Assembly (NCBI RefSeq): GCF_028023675.1
Contig: NZ_JAQIOZ010000018.1
Span: 45,831-109,830, forward strand
Length of the DNA stretch: 64,000 nucleotides
Reading direction: 5' to 3'
Origin: Primorskyibacter aestuariivivens
Lineage (GTDB): Bacteria; Pseudomonadota; Alphaproteobacteria; Rhodobacterales; Rhodobacteraceae
In this document: positions 1-8,954 of the stretch, in pieces
How the letters are laid out: each line of letters opens with the position of its first letter
How positions within the stretch are numbered: the first letter of the stretch is position 1
Position numbers and translations under genes: made by a program
The notes under the pieces: generated by a model
Seen by the model: the letters and a program-made list of their open reading frames with translations, nothing else
Databases searched by the model: none
Told to the model about the DNA's origin: nothing

Positions 1-1070
1 ATTATCGCGGCGGGCAGAGCTTCTACGTGGTGCCGCGCATCAAGGACCTGCCGGATATCGAGGAGTTCCTGAAAACCCAGGTGCCGGAAGTGTCCTATGT
101 GGTGGCCCATGGCCAGATGGCGGCGGGCGAGTTGGACGACAAGATGAACGCGTTCTACGACGGCAAATATGACGTGCTCTTGGCGACGACCATCGTTGAA
201 TCGGGCCTTGATATTCCCACCGCCAATACGATGGTGGTGCACCGCGCCGACATGTTCGGGCTTGCCCAGCTCTACCAGATCCGGGGTCGCGTGGGTCGGT
301 CCAAGACCCGCGCCTATGCTTACCTGACCACGAAACCGCGCGCGCGGCTGACGCCAACGGCGGAGAAACGGCTGCGGGTGCTGGGGTCTCTGGACACGCT
401 GGGGGCGGGCTTCACTCTGGCATCTCAGGACCTTGATATTCGCGGGGCAGGGAACCTGTTGGGCGAGGAACAATCCGGCCAGATGCGCGATGTGGGCTAC
501 GAGCTTTACCAATCCATGCTGGAAGAGGCGATTGCCAAGATCAAGGCGGGCGAGTTGGAGGGGCTGTCCGAGACCGACGACCAATGGGCACCGCAGATCA
601 ATCTGGGTGTGCCGGTATTGATCCCCGAAGACTACGTGCCGGATCTGGATGTGCGGTTGGGCCTTTACCGCCGCCTGTCCTCGCTCGCCAGCAAGGTGGA
701 GCTTGAAGGTTTTGCCGCCGAACTGATCGACCGCTTCGGCAAGCTGCCGCGTGAGGTCAACACGCTGATGCTGGTCGTGCGGATCAAGGGCATGTGCAAA
801 AAGGCCGGGATTGCCAAGATGGATGGCGGACCCAAGGGCGCGACGATCCAGTTCCACAATGACAAATTCGCCTCTCCCCAGGGGCTGGTCGAATTCATCA
901 AGGACCAGCGCGGGCAGGCCAAGGTCAAGGACAACAAGATCGTCATCCGCCGCGATTGGAAAAACGACGCGGACAAGATCAAGGGCGCCTTTGCCATCGC
1001 CCGCGATCTGGCAGAAAAGGTCGTGGCCGAGAAGAAGCGGAAAAAGGCCAAGGCGGCGGCAACGCGCTGA
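1..1070 (+). CDS. mfd: Transcription-repair coupling factor Mfd, C-terminal part (5' end outside window)
   Basis: This is the last ~355 residues of Mfd, the DNA translocase that removes stalled RNA polymerase and recruits UvrA. The reading frame is open from base 3 and has no start in the window. The second RecA-like domain is visible: TTIVESGLDIP and QIRGRVGRS (helicase motifs V-VI, near residues 50-95) followed by ASQDLDIRGAGNLLG. After that comes the TRCF C-terminal domain (UvrA-interaction/autoinhibition, about residues 190-340). The lysine-rich tail ends with TGA. RecG shares the helicase motifs, but the long TRCF domain after them points to Mfd. The full protein is normally about 1150 residues, so roughly 70% lies upstream. 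Confidence 0.96.
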   Translation, partial: YRGGQSFYVVPRIKDLPDIEEFLKTQVPEVSYVVAHGQMAAGELDDKMNAFYDGKYDVLLATTIVESGLDIPTANTMVVHRADMFGLAQLYQIRGRVGRSKTRAYAYLTTKPRARLTPTAEKRLRVLGSLDTLGAGFTLASQDLDIRGAGNLLGEEQSGQMRDVGYELYQSMLEEAIAKIKAGELEGLSETDDQWAPQINLGVPVLIPEDYVPDLDVRLGLYRRLSSLASKVELEGFAAELIDRFGKLPREVNTLMLVVRIKGMCKKAGIAKMDGGPKGATIQFHNDKFASPQGLVEFIKDQRGQAKVKDNKIVIRRDWKNDADKIKGAFAIARDLAEKVVAEKKRKKAKAAATR

Positions 1071-1203
1071 TTTTGATCGGAAATCAATCGGACCAGATTT
1101 GTGCGACGTGACGCAAACCGGCGTCGCCCTGACACATTTGCGGGTGTTGAAAAGGTTAACAGACGCGCACTAGGTTACCCCAAAAACCAGCTGGGGTTGA
1201 ATA

Positions 1204-1767
1204 GTGGCAAGCCTGAATCGCGTCTATATGCAAAAGAAGAGCCGGACGCTCCTTCGCACCCTGATGCCCGAGACGCTGGACGCGGTTGAAATTTCCGGCG
1301 TCTGGGGCAAGCATCTGGGCTTTCGGTCCTATCAGAGCCTGTTCTTTCCGGAACATGACATTTGCGAAGGCCCGATCAGCGTGGATGGCGCGCCGGTCCG
1401 GTGTGACATTATTCTCGCCAATCAGGTCTGGGAACATCTCGACCGGCCTTATGCCGCGGTGCGCCATGTGCGCGAGATGCTGCGCCCGGGCGGGTATTTC
1501 TGGATCGCGGTGCCGTTTTTCATCCCGTATCACGGCGCGCCGGTGGATTGTTCCCGCTGGTCGGCGCGGGGGCTTGCCAACCTGTTGATCGAAGGCGGGT
1601 TTCAGCCCGAAAATGTCATGTCGGATCAATGGGGGAACCGCGAAGCCGCGTTACGAAATCTGGTGGGGAAATGGCCGCCGGAATATGACAAGGCCAATGA
1701 TGATTTGACCAACGATCCGGATTTTCCGATTTGCGCCTGGGCCTTGGCGCAAAAGGAAGGGTTTTGA
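1204..1767 (+). CDS. Small class I SAM-dependent methyltransferase
   Basis: A 187-residue protein with a Methyltransf_11-like core. The EISGVWG stretch sits where the SAM-binding loop (motif I) is expected, followed by the acidic-loop region DIILANQVWEHLDRP and REMLRPGGYFWIAVPF (post-motif III). Substrate cannot be read from the sequence. Motif I is poorly conserved compared with the usual D/E-x-G-x-G-x-G, so SAM binding is inferred from the overall order of segments. The start is GTG at 1204. A short inverted repeat (accccaaaaaccagctggggt) lies just upstream, at about 1175-1199. The gene stands alone after mfd. Confidence 0.7.
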   Translation: MASLNRVYMQKKSRTLLRTLMPETLDAVEISGVWGKHLGFRSYQSLFFPEHDICEGPISVDGAPVRCDIILANQVWEHLDRPYAAVRHVREMLRPGGYFWIAVPFFIPYHGAPVDCSRWSARGLANLLIEGGFQPENVMSDQWGNREAALRNLVGKWPPEYDKANDDLTNDPDFPICAWALAQKEGF

Positions 1768-1780
1768 GTCACCTTTGGCG

Positions 1781-2008
1781 TCAGTCAATACAACTTTCGC
1801 GGTAGTATCGTAGGACGTAAAGCCGAATGGCCGAGGCAAGCCCGCAATCGGTGCCGCGCGCTTCATCTATTTCTGCGGCTAACGCATTGATAGGTTGGGA
1901 CCTTTTGTCCGCAATGTCACGGAAAGCGCGCCAGAAGTCGTCCTCCAGTGAAACCGAAGTACGATGCCCCCGCAGCGTCAAAGATCGTTTTTTGGGCCGA
2001 GAATTCAT
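1781..2008 (-). CDS. Ribbon-helix-helix domain protein
   Basis: A 75-residue protein with a likely RHH fold (RHH_4-like): KKRSLTLRGHRTSVSLEDDFW is the beta-strand segment that would dimerise and contact DNA, followed by two helices. Such proteins usually act as dimeric repressors or antitoxin-like regulators; the target is unknown. The frame is open further upstream, but ATG 2008 is preceded by GGAG at a 9-base spacing, so I place the start there. It sits next to a DUF4169 gene, fumC and sspB, an arrangement I associate with Rhodobacteraceae. A good sigma70-like promoter lies about 90 bases upstream. Confidence 0.72.
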   Translation of the reverse strand: MNSRPKKRSLTLRGHRTSVSLEDDFWRAFRDIADKRSQPINALAAEIDEARGTDCGLASAIRLYVLRYYRESCID

Positions 2009-2098
2009 ATTGAATAACTCCAGGTGGAGGTCCCGAACAGGCAACATTAATGGCTCGTGCAAAACAGGCAGCAGCACAAGTTTTATTTTTATTCAACT

Positions 2099-2127
2099 AT
2101 ATAATGTGTACTCATTACCGATTGCAA
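2099..2127 (-). promoter_or_regulatory. Predicted sigma70-type promoter for the RHH gene
   Basis: On the reverse strand, TTGCAA (2122-2127) is followed after 17 bases by TTATAT (2099-2104). It lies in a markedly AT-rich intergenic stretch (2009-2179). It would drive the RHH gene starting at 2008. Inferred from spacing and consensus only. Confidence 0.5.
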
Positions 2128-2179
2128 CTCTGCAATTCGGGACGATGATTAAGCAGACAGTATTAGAACTAAATAAACT

Positions 2180-2395
2180 TTACGACGATTTTTGGTCATG
2201 ATTGGTATTGCCCTGTGGCAATTTCAGGATTTTTCCGTCCAGTTCTTTCTCCGCTGCCTTATTCTGCGCGGTGGCCTTGTCGCGTTCGGATTTCGGCATT
2301 CCGTGGATGACAGCATTGCGGTCGGCGCGGTCTTTGCGCGCCGCACGGTCTTTTTTCTTTCTTGCCTTGTTCATGTTCACGATCTTGGCGGACAT
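2180..2395 (-). CDS. DUF4169 family small basic protein
   Basis: A 71-residue, strongly charged protein beginning MSAKIVNMNKARKKKDRAAR, the IVN-x-N-x-ARK signature typical of DUF4169. It is rich in Lys, Arg, Asp and Glu, with a likely helical middle (SERDKATAQNKAAEKELDGK). No function is established for the family. It is small, soluble and probably nucleic-acid- or protein-associated, but that is a guess from charge. It is encoded close to the RHH gene and fumC. Confidence 0.8.
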   Translation of the reverse strand: MSAKIVNMNKARKKKDRAARKDRADRNAVIHGMPKSERDKATAQNKAAEKELDGKILKLPQGNTNHDQKSS

Positions 2396-2525
2396 GTGCG
2401 ATCCTTCGTTGGCGGGCCATGGCTGTGGCTATCGGGTTTGCGCCAGAACTGGTACGATGTCACTGCAGGTCAATGCATCAGGCGCATCGGGCAGTCTACA
2501 TCTGGTCCAAATGGGAGATGAGACG

Positions 2526-2843
2526 ATGATGATTGCACGTTGGCATGTCGAGGCCAAGTTTGGCCACAAGAACGAAGTAATTGCATTGATGAAAGAGTGG
2601 AACGAGGCGGTCGGAAAACAGACCGGCCTTGATGTTGCCGAGGAACGCATGATTACCGGCTCCATCGGTGCCAAGGAAGCGGTGATCGAAACCGAGATGG
2701 AGATCGAGAACCTGTCACAACTCGATGCGTTCTTCGACAAGATCGCAACGGTTCAGGTTCATGCCGACTGGGGCAAGAAGATGAGCGAACTGGTGGTATC
2801 CGGCTCGTCCTATTGGGAGATTTTCCGCGTCGTTGACGCCTGA
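2526..2843 (+). CDS. Conserved hypothetical protein, possible dimeric alpha-beta barrel
   Basis: About 105 residues starting MMIARWHVEAKFGHKNEVIALM. The pattern of a strand, a long amphipathic helix, a strand and a second helix ending in SSYWEIFRVVD resembles small ferredoxin-like dimeric barrel proteins (ABM/NIPSNAP type). I do not recognise a named family. A GGGAG stretch 8 bases before ATG 2526 supports this start; ATG 2529 is an alternative. It converges on fumC, separated by a strong hairpin. Confidence 0.6.
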   Translation: MMIARWHVEAKFGHKNEVIALMKEWNEAVGKQTGLDVAEERMITGSIGAKEAVIETEMEIENLSQLDAFFDKIATVQVHADWGKKMSELVVSGSSYWEIFRVVDA

Positions 2844-2847
2844 GACG

Positions 2848-2878
2848 ACAGCCCCCGCACAGCGCGTGCGGGGGCTGT
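2848..2878. terminator. Strong 13-bp stem hairpin between convergent genes
   Basis: acagcccccgcac and gtgcgggggctgt form a perfect 13-bp stem with a 5-base loop. It lies between the convergent ends at 2843 and 2885 and could stop transcription in either direction. T-runs on both sides are weak, so efficiency is uncertain. Confidence 0.6.
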
Positions 2879-2884
2879 TCGGGA

Positions 2885-4276
2885 TTATTTCGGGCCGACC
2901 ATGTTTTCCGGGCGGACCACCTCGTTAAACCGCTCTTCGGTCACAAAGCCCAGGCGGACCGCTTCTTCGATCAGCGTGGTCTTGTTCTTATGCGCGGTCT
3001 TGGCGACGGTGGTGGCGTTGTCATAGCCGATTTCCGGCGCCAGCGCGGTGACCAGCATCAGCGATTCCCGCATCAGTTTCTCGATGCGATCCTTGTCGGC
3101 CTGCAGACCCACCACGAGGTTGTCGGTGAACGCGCTGGCGGCATCGCCCAGCAGCTGCATGGACTGCAGCACGTTATAGGCCATCATCGGCTTGTAGACG
3201 TTGAGCTCGAAATGGCCCTGCGATCCGGCAAAGCCCACGGCGGCGTCATTGCCCATCACATGCGCACAGACCTGCGTCAGCGCCTCACACTGGGTCGGGT
3301 TCACCTTGCCCGGCATGATCGACGAACCCGGCTCATTCTCGGGCAGGATCAGCTCGCCAAGGCCGCAGCGCGGGCCGGAGCCCAAAAGGCGGATGTCATT
3401 GGCGATCTTGAAGAGGCTTGCAGCAACCACCTTGAGCGCGCCCGACATTTCCACCATCGCGTCATGCGCGGCCAGCGCCTCGAACTTGTTCGGCGCGGTG
3501 ACAAAGGGCAGGCCGGTGATCTCGGCCATATTGGCGGCCACGGTCGTGTCCCAGCCATGCGAGGTGTTCAGCCCGGTGCCGACAGCGGTGCCACCCTGTG
3601 CCAGCTCATAGATCCGACCCAGCGCGTCCTTGACCCGCTGAATGCCCATGGCGATCTGATGGGTGTAGCCACCAAATTCCTGGCTGAGCGTCAGGGGCGT
3701 GGCGTCCTGCGTGTGGGTGCGACCGATCTTGATGATACCGTCGAACTCTTCGACCTTTTTCGCCATTGCAGCATGCAGCTTTTCCAGACCCGGGATCAGC
3801 ACGTCATGCGCGGTCATCGCGGTGGCGATATGCATGGCGGTGGGGAAAGTGTCGTTCGACGACTGACCCATGTTGCAGTGATCGTTCGGGTGCACCGGAT
3901 CCTTGGTGCCCAGAGTGCCGCCCAGGATTTCAATCGCGCGGTTGCCGATCACCTCGTTGGAATTCATGTTCGACTGGGTGCCCGAGCCGGTCTGCCACAC
4001 GACCAGCGGGAAATTGTCGTCGAACTTGCCTTCGAACACCTCACCGGCGGCCTGAATGATCGCATCGGCGATTTTCGCGTCCAGCTTGCCCGACTCCTTG
4101 TTGGCCATGGCGCAGGCTTTCTTGATGCAGCCCAGCGCGCGCACGATGGCCACGGGCTGTTTTTCCCAGCCGATGGGGAAATTCAGGATCGAGCGCTGGG
4201 TTTGTGCGCCCCAATACTTGTCGGCGGGAACTTCAAGCGGGCCAAAGCTGTCGGTTTCGGTGCGGGTTGCGGACAT
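2885..4276 (-). CDS. fumC: Class II fumarate hydratase (fumarase C)
   Basis: A 463-residue, oxygen-stable fumarase that interconverts fumarate and L-malate in the TCA cycle as a homotetramer. Visible signatures are [12 protein letters not shown], the [13 protein letters not shown] segment with the active-site region, and the superfamily signature [11 protein letters not shown]. The N-terminus [22 protein letters not shown] is typical of FumC. Length matches the family, with no gaps or frameshifts. It is the only TCA gene here, with no obvious operon partner. Confidence 0.97.
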   Translation of the reverse strand: MSATRTETDSFGPLEVPADKYWGAQTQRSILNFPIGWEKQPVAIVRALGCIKKACAMANKESGKLDAKIADAIIQAAGEVFEGKFDDNFPLVVWQTGSGTQSNMNSNEVIGNRAIEILGGTLGTKDPVHPNDHCNMGQSSNDTFPTAMHIATAMTAHDVLIPGLEKLHAAMAKKVEEFDGIIKIGRTHTQDATPLTLSQEFGGYTHQIAMGIQRVKDALGRIYELAQGGTAVGTGLNTSHGWDTTVAANMAEITGLPFVTAPNKFEALAAHDAMVEMSGALKVVAASLFKIANDIRLLGSGPRCGLGELILPENEPGSSIMPGKVNPTQCEALTQVCAHVMGNDAAVGFAGSQGHFELNVYKPMMAYNVLQSMQLLGDAASAFTDNLVVGLQADKDRIEKLMRESLMLVTALAPEIGYDNATTVAKTAHKNKTTLIEEAVRLGFVTEERFNEVVRPENMVGPK

Positions 4277-4358
4277 GTCTCACTCCGTTCATGTGTATAC
4301 CGTTGCATGCGGAATAAACCGGGGCGGCATCCGGGGCAATCGGCTAGTTTGGCGCAGG

Positions 4359-4928
4359 TTACGCGAGCTCGGCCGTGCCGCGAAAGGTATAGATGCGCGC
4401 AGGGGGCAGATTGTTCCAGATCCTGCGGCCCCGGATGTGGGACAGGCGCAATTTTTCGCGCAACTCTTCGGGAACTGGTGGCGTCGGGCCATAGGTGAAT
4501 TGCACGAACACGCCACCGGGGCGCAGCACGGAAAAGCTGGCGTTCAGGATGTCTTCGACGACCGGGTTCGGGATAGACAGAAGCGGCAGGCCCGAGATCA
4601 CCGCACCCACATCGCGCAACCCCGATTGGCCAAGGCTTTGGGCAGGCGCGTGATGCACGTTCACACCGTCAAAGTTATGGCGGATATGGTCCGCGAAATC
4701 CGCGCTCATCTCGAAACAATGCAGGTCCGGCGGCGCAACGCCACGCTCCAGAAGCGCCCGGGTGATCCGCCCGGTGCCGGGGCCAAGCTCGACCACGGGG
4801 CCGGGAATGGCGTCATCGGGCACTTCCATGGCCATGGCGCGCGCCAGCGCCTGAGAAGACGGCGCGACAGCGGCAACCTCGTGGGGACGGCGCACAAGAC
4901 GGCCAAGGAAAAACGGCAAATCGGACAT
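4359..4928 (-). CDS. Phospholipid N-methyltransferase-like SAM methyltransferase
   Basis: A 189-residue methyltransferase of the COG3963 (phospholipid N-methyltransferase) type. The opening MSDLPFFLGRLVRRPHEVAAVAPSS carries the typical R-P-x-x-V-x-A-V-x-P-S-S segment; VVELGPGTGRITRALL is the SAM-binding motif I, and GAVISGLPLLSIP is the motif-II region. Such enzymes methylate phosphatidylethanolamine toward phosphatidylcholine, or modify related lipids. The length is near that of PmtA-type enzymes. The exact substrate is not readable; rRNA dimethyladenosine transferases share part of the fold but differ in motif IV. I start at M4928 because the family begins there. Confidence 0.72.
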   Translation of the reverse strand: MSDLPFFLGRLVRRPHEVAAVAPSSQALARAMAMEVPDDAIPGPVVELGPGTGRITRALLERGVAPPDLHCFEMSADFADHIRHNFDGVNVHHAPAQSLGQSGLRDVGAVISGLPLLSIPNPVVEDILNASFSVLRPGGVFVQFTYGPTPPVPEELREKLRLSHIRGRRIWNNLPPARIYTFRGTAELA

Positions 4929-5036
4929 GTCACACCACTGATTTTCTGCGATGCGGCATTCATTATGTGGTGCTGACGTAAAGTAAAGTCCGGATTTGCT
5001 GTGACGGGGAAATGTCACATGAGGGTCAGAAACCCG

Positions 5037-5513
5037 TTACTTGCGGAAACTGTCAAGGCTGACCACGTCAGCGTCGTGGTGTTCGCGTTCCGGCGTTTCC
5101 ACTTCAAGCTCGGCCTCGGTATCCGGGAGAGCGCTGATCTGGGGTTTTTCCTCGTCGTCTTCCTGGCTCTCGAAGCGCAGGCCGAATTCCACCGACGGAT
5201 CGACAAAAGTCTGGATCGCGTCATAGGGAATAAAGAGCGGTTCCGGCGCGTCGCCGAAATTCAGCGTGACGGAAAACGCGTCCTGACCCACTTCAAGATT
5301 GTCATACCAGTGCTGCATGACGACCGTCATCTCGCTCGGGTAGCGGTCCCGCAGCCAATCGGCGATCTGCACCTCGGGATGGGTGGTGTCAAAAGTGATG
5401 AAGAAATGATGATCGCCCGGCAGGCCGTGTTTGGAGACATCGGTCAGCACGTTGCGGATAAGCCCCCGCATCGCGCGATGCATCAGGTTTCCATAATCAA
5501 TGCTGTCTTCCAT
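5037..5513 (-). CDS. sspB: SspB-alpha, ClpXP adaptor for ssrA-tagged proteins
   Basis: A 158-residue protein with the SspB core in the first ~110 residues (MEDSIDYGNLMHRAMRGLIR ... HHFFITFDTTHPEV ... YPSEMTVVMQHWYDNL ... FGDAPEPLFIPYDAI). An acidic linker follows, and a short tail DADVVSLDSFRK would carry the ClpX-docking peptide. The adaptor delivers tmRNA-tagged proteins to ClpXP. The tmRNA gene lies about 1.5 kb away on the same strand, which fits the job. Length and domain order match alphaproteobacterial SspB. Confidence 0.93.
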   Translation of the reverse strand: MEDSIDYGNLMHRAMRGLIRNVLTDVSKHGLPGDHHFFITFDTTHPEVQIADWLRDRYPSEMTVVMQHWYDNLEVGQDAFSVTLNFGDAPEPLFIPYDAIQTFVDPSVEFGLRFESQEDDEEKPQISALPDTEAELEVETPEREHHDADVVSLDSFRK

Positions 5514-5592
5514 GTGGTCCGCCCCAGTTCACTTGGCTTGATCATAGGGGATTCGAAGGGAAACAAAAGGGGGCAAGCTGTGGCATTATCCG

Positions 5593-6855
5593 TCAACCGA
5601 TGGCGCTGCCCAGCAACAGGGCAACCGCCGCAGAAATGGCCAGCGTCAGCGGGATCGAGGCGCGCAAGGCAAAGATCAGGACCGCGCAAACCCCGCTCAG
5701 GACAAAGGCCGTGGGGCTGAACGTGGACATGAGGGGCAGGACAATATCGACGGGCCCCCAAGTGACGGTCCTGGTGGCGGCAAAGATCACATTGAGCGCG
5801 AACCAGAGCGACAGATTGGCGATCACACCCACCACCGCCGCCGTGACAGCGCTGAGCGCGGCATTGATCCGCGGACGCGAGGTGATGTGCTCCAGATAAG
5901 GCGCGCCCGCGAAAATCCACAGAAAACAGGGGGTGAAGGTCATCCACAGCGTCAGGAGACCGGCCACCGCGAACCCGGCGCGCCCCATCTCTTCGGATCC
6001 GGCCAGATGGCCCACGAATTGCGTGACAAGGATCAGCGGCCCGGGCGTGGTTTCGGCGAGGCCCAGCGCGTCGATCATCTGTTCGGTGGTGATCCAGCCG
6101 TGGGCCTGCACCACTTCCTGCGTCATATAGGCCAGCACGGCATAGGCCCCGCCAAAGGTCACGAGAGCAAGTTTTCCGAAGAAAAGTGAGAGGTTTAGAA
6201 GGAAATCCTCACCCAATCCCCAAAGCAGTACCAGTGGCGCGACCCAGAGCCCGCCCCAGATGGCGATGCTGCGCAGGGGAACGCCCGGTGGGGCCTCTGC
6301 GAGCAGGTCCGGCGCGGGCGCGACCGCGCGCAGGACTCCGAGCAATGCCGCGCAGGCGATGATCACCGGAAACGGCACCTGGAACAGGTAGAGCCCGGCA
6401 AAGGCCAGCACCGCGAGGACGATGGAAAACCGGTCCTTCAGTGCCTTGTTCGACAGCCGCCAAAGCGCCTGCGCCACGATCATGACCACCGCAGCCTTGA
6501 CCCCGACAAACAGCGTCTGAAAGATCGGGAGGGTGCCGTAACTGATGTAAATCGCTGCGAGAATCGCAATCACAACCGCCCCGGGCAAGACAAACAGAAG
6601 CCCCGCGATCAGTCCGCCCGCCGTGCCTCGCAAGCGCCAACCGGCATAGGTGGCCAGTTGCATTGCCTCTGGGCCCGGCAGCATCATGCAAAAGCTCAAG
6701 GCCCGCAGGAACTGGTCCTCGGTCAGCCATTTCTGTTCATCCACCAGAATCCGGTGCATGACCGCGATCTGCGCCGCCGGTCCGCCAAAGGACAACAGAC
6801 CGATGCGCGCAAAGGCGTGAAACAGATGCGGGAAAGAGGGCGGCGTATCCGTCAT
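5593..6855 (-). CDS. chrA: ChrA-family chromate transporter
   Basis: A 420-residue membrane protein built of two homologous halves, each starting with an F-G-x-L-x-x-F-G-G-A-type motif: RIGLLSFGGPAAQIAVMH near residue 12 and GKLALVTFGGAYAVLAYM near residue 225. Each half has several membrane segments. This is the long (bidomain) CHR type, which exports chromate by chemiosmotic antiport. There is no chrB-type regulator beside it. Whether it confers chromate resistance or carries another oxyanion cannot be told from sequence. Confidence 0.9.
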   Translation of the reverse strand: MTDTPPSFPHLFHAFARIGLLSFGGPAAQIAVMHRILVDEQKWLTEDQFLRALSFCMMLPGPEAMQLATYAGWRLRGTAGGLIAGLLFVLPGAVVIAILAAIYISYGTLPIFQTLFVGVKAAVVMIVAQALWRLSNKALKDRFSIVLAVLAFAGLYLFQVPFPVIIACAALLGVLRAVAPAPDLLAEAPPGVPLRSIAIWGGLWVAPLVLLWGLGEDFLLNLSLFFGKLALVTFGGAYAVLAYMTQEVVQAHGWITTEQMIDALGLAETTPGPLILVTQFVGHLAGSEEMGRAGFAVAGLLTLWMTFTPCFLWIFAGAPYLEHITSRPRINAALSAVTAAVVGVIANLSLWFALNVIFAATRTVTWGPVDIVLPLMSTFSPTAFVLSGVCAVLIFALRASIPLTLAISAAVALLLGSAIG

Positions 6856-6984
6856 GGACCCATCAGCTTGGCAACGGGTGGCGCGATGGCACCCTCATGC
6901 AATCTGCATGCGGCAGCGGTCGGGGCCTGTCAACCATGCGCATCTGGACGAACATGAAGTTCGCGCCGTAACTGCCTGATTTTG

Positions 6985-7300
6985 TGGAAGTGCAGGCTTC
7001 TGTTGCCAGGTGCCTGCGAACCCCGCCTAACGCTGCTAGGCGCTAGGGCTTAAAGTTTCGATTCCTCGAACTGCTTACGCAGCCAGAGCAACCGGAGCAC
7101 GATTGTCGTTTGCAATTGTACTGTTTTCGCCGGTAACGGTGGCAGACAGCCGAGACAAAGCTAACCCCTTTAGACGTCCGTCGATCCTGTTTCGGCCCCA
7201 TGATCCCCAAACGAAGGAGTATTGGTGGAGCCGCCGGGTACCGCCCCCGGGTCCGATCCGCTTATTACGAGCGCGTTTATGTCCATAGTCCCTTGCGAGA
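6985..7300 (-). ncRNA. ssrA: Two-piece (circularly permuted) tmRNA
   Basis: Reverse-strand order is acceptor piece first (about 7300 down to 7223, ending ...GGCTCCACCA), a short excised spacer (7200-7222), then the coding piece starting GGGGCCGAAACAGGATCGACG at 7199. The 5' GGGGCCG and 3' CGGCTCC strands form a 7-bp acceptor stem with a G-U pair at position 3, the alanine identity element. CCGGG/CCCGG closes the T-arm. The tag codons lie at 7075-7113. This permuted layout is standard for alphaproteobacteria. Outer ends are estimated: the 5' end from the predicted promoter, the 3' end after the last hairpin (6992-7017). Confidence 0.93.
7075..7113 (-). other. tmRNA tag-peptide reading frame (ANDNRAPVALAA-stop)
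   Basis: Twelve codons plus TAA within the tmRNA coding piece encode ANDNRAPVALAA. The C-terminal Ala-Ala is the ClpX degron, and the N-terminal AN-D-N resembles the SspB-contacting end of known tags. The resume codon is the GCA at 7113. Confidence 0.93.
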
Positions 7301-7307
7301 CAGTGTG

Positions 7308-7336
7308 AATATAGGGAGCCGCGTGCGCAGTGAAAA
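7308..7336 (-). promoter_or_regulatory. Predicted tmRNA promoter
   Basis: Reverse strand: TTTTCA (7331-7336), a 17-base spacer, then TATATT (7308-7313). Transcription would start near 7301, just ahead of the acceptor piece. It lies immediately after the stop of the upstream EamA gene. Confidence 0.5.
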
Positions 7337-7350
7337 GGGGGAATCTCTGT

Positions 7351-8202
7351 TTACCGAGCGCTGCGCCGGATCACCACCAGCCCGCTCAGCACAATCACCG
7401 CGCTGCCTGCCAGTGTCATGGTGTCGGGGCGTTCGCCAAAAATGACCACTCCAATGATCATCGCGAATATCAGCCGGGTGTAGCGGAACGGCACGGTGAC
7501 CGAGACCTCACCCACGCGCATGGCGGCAGTCAGCGCGGTATAGGCCAGAACACCGACGACAACCGCCAGCGCCACCTGTCCCGCCGCGCGCGGCGACGGC
7601 ATTGCACCGGGGCCTGTGATTGCGATCAGGATCAGCCCTGCGATCACCAGCATGGCAAAGCCCAGCACGCCAAGCTGCGCGTTGGACATCGACGCGGGGC
7701 TGGCGCGCGAGCCAAGGTCACGACCGGCAAAGCCCAGCATGCCCAGCACCGCGAAGATCGAGGTCAGCTCAAACGCATCCGTGCCCGGGCGCAGGATCAT
7801 CAGGACGCCGACAAAACCGATCCCGATGGCGGACCAGCGCCGCCAGCCCACGGTTTCACCAAAGAACACCACCGCCCCCAGCGCCACGACCAGCGGCGTG
7901 GCCTGAAGGATGGCGGAAACAACCGAGAGCGGGGCCAGCGCAAAAGCCAGCGTATAGAACAACCGCCCGAGCACTTCGGAGGCCGAACGCAGAAGCAGGG
8001 GGCGTGTCGTGACCGCAGGGTGCAAGGGCACTTCGCCCCGTATCCACGCCCAGATCAGGAAAATGATCAGGCCGCCCAAGCCAAAGAGGATCAGCCCAAG
8101 CCCCACCGTGATCTCCTGCATCGCGGATTTGAGGAACATGTCCTCCACGGCGAAAAACGCCATGGCAGCGGTCATGTAGAGAGGGCCGCGATAGGGGGAC
8201 AT
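7351..8202 (-). CDS. EamA/DMT-family transporter
   Basis: A 283-residue protein with about ten hydrophobic segments arranged as two EamA repeats (about 8-135 and 150-280), typical of drug/metabolite exporters. Features are the AMAFFAVEDMFLKSA start and PLSVVSAILQATPLVVALGA at the end of the first repeat. The cargo is unknown; family members export amino acids, nucleosides or other metabolites. It is monocistronic, with the tmRNA gene downstream. Confidence 0.85.
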   Translation of the reverse strand: MSPYRGPLYMTAAMAFFAVEDMFLKSAMQEITVGLGLILFGLGGLIIFLIWAWIRGEVPLHPAVTTRPLLLRSASEVLGRLFYTLAFALAPLSVVSAILQATPLVVALGAVVFFGETVGWRRWSAIGIGFVGVLMILRPGTDAFELTSIFAVLGMLGFAGRDLGSRASPASMSNAQLGVLGFAMLVIAGLILIAITGPGAMPSPRAAGQVALAVVVGVLAYTALTAAMRVGEVSVTVPFRYTRLIFAMIIGVVIFGERPDTMTLAGSAVIVLSGLVVIRRSAR

Positions 8203-8291
8203 GGGGAGGGCCTTTTCAGGGGTCTGGTAAGGCGGAACTTAGAGTGCCGGTTTCGGGATCGCCAGCGCGAAACACCAAGGGGGCACGGCTT

Positions 8292-8951
8292 TCAATGCAC
8301 CGTCCAAAGCGCCACGCTACCCACGAGGATCAGGCTCAGCGCCCAGACCACGTCGAGGTTGAACCAACTGCGGCGCAGAAATTCCAGCCCCAGCCAGCGA
8401 TAGACCCCAAAGGCCAGCGCACCGCCCGCCGCCGTCATGGCGAGCGTATGGGCCACGGCGACCGCCAAGGCGATCGTCGCATTGCCCTGCATCAGCTGAT
8501 CCGCGGCGGCATGGCCGGTATCTGTCTCGACCGTTTTGCAAATGCCAAGATAGATCGGCACCAGCATCAGCCCCGCGCCATGGGCCATCGCCGCGAGGAA
8601 GGACCAGAGCACCAGTTTCCTGGGATGCACCCGCGCCAGAAACCTTGGATGGCGGCGATTGATCAACAGGTAAATGCCCAGTGCAATCACCAGAAGCGCC
8701 GCGCCGATCTGAATCTCGCGCTGATATTCGACAAGGATCAGCATGGCCGAGAAGGGCAGCAGGATCGCCACCATGGCGATCAGGTGCCCCAGCGCCAGCA
8801 TTCCCAGCGCGCGGGGCAATGCACGCGGCTTGCGCTCCATCAGCGCAGCCGACACCGCCAGCGGCCAGCCCATGCCGGGATTGACCCCGTGATAAAGACC
8901 CGAGACGACAACGGCCCCCCAGAGGGCCGTTGCACTGCTTATTGGCTCCAT
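8292..8951 (-). CDS. Conserved integral membrane protein, unknown function
   Basis: A 219-residue polytopic protein with about six hydrophobic segments. A striking conserved-looking motif GLYHGVNPGMGWPLAV sits at the end of the first segment, and a second His-rich turn AAMAHGAGLMLVP near the middle. The paired His-Gly turns recall metal or small-ion carriers such as the NicO/TauE-like groups, but I cannot assign a family. It starts 3 bases downstream of the stop of the SBP56/methanethiol-oxidase-like gene on the same strand, so the two are almost certainly co-transcribed and may share a substrate or cofactor. Confidence 0.72.
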   Translation of the reverse strand: MEPISSATALWGAVVVSGLYHGVNPGMGWPLAVSAALMERKPRALPRALGMLALGHLIAMVAILLPFSAMLILVEYQREIQIGAALLVIALGIYLLINRRHPRFLARVHPRKLVLWSFLAAMAHGAGLMLVPIYLGICKTVETDTGHAAADQLMQGNATIALAVAVAHTLAMTAAGGALAFGVYRWLGLEFLRRSWFNLDVVWALSLILVGSVALWTVH

Positions 8952-8954
8952 GTT

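Noticed and set aside
2990..4498. Forward open frame of 502 codons opposite fumC
   Set aside because: It is a shadow of fumC and the phospholipid methyltransferase.
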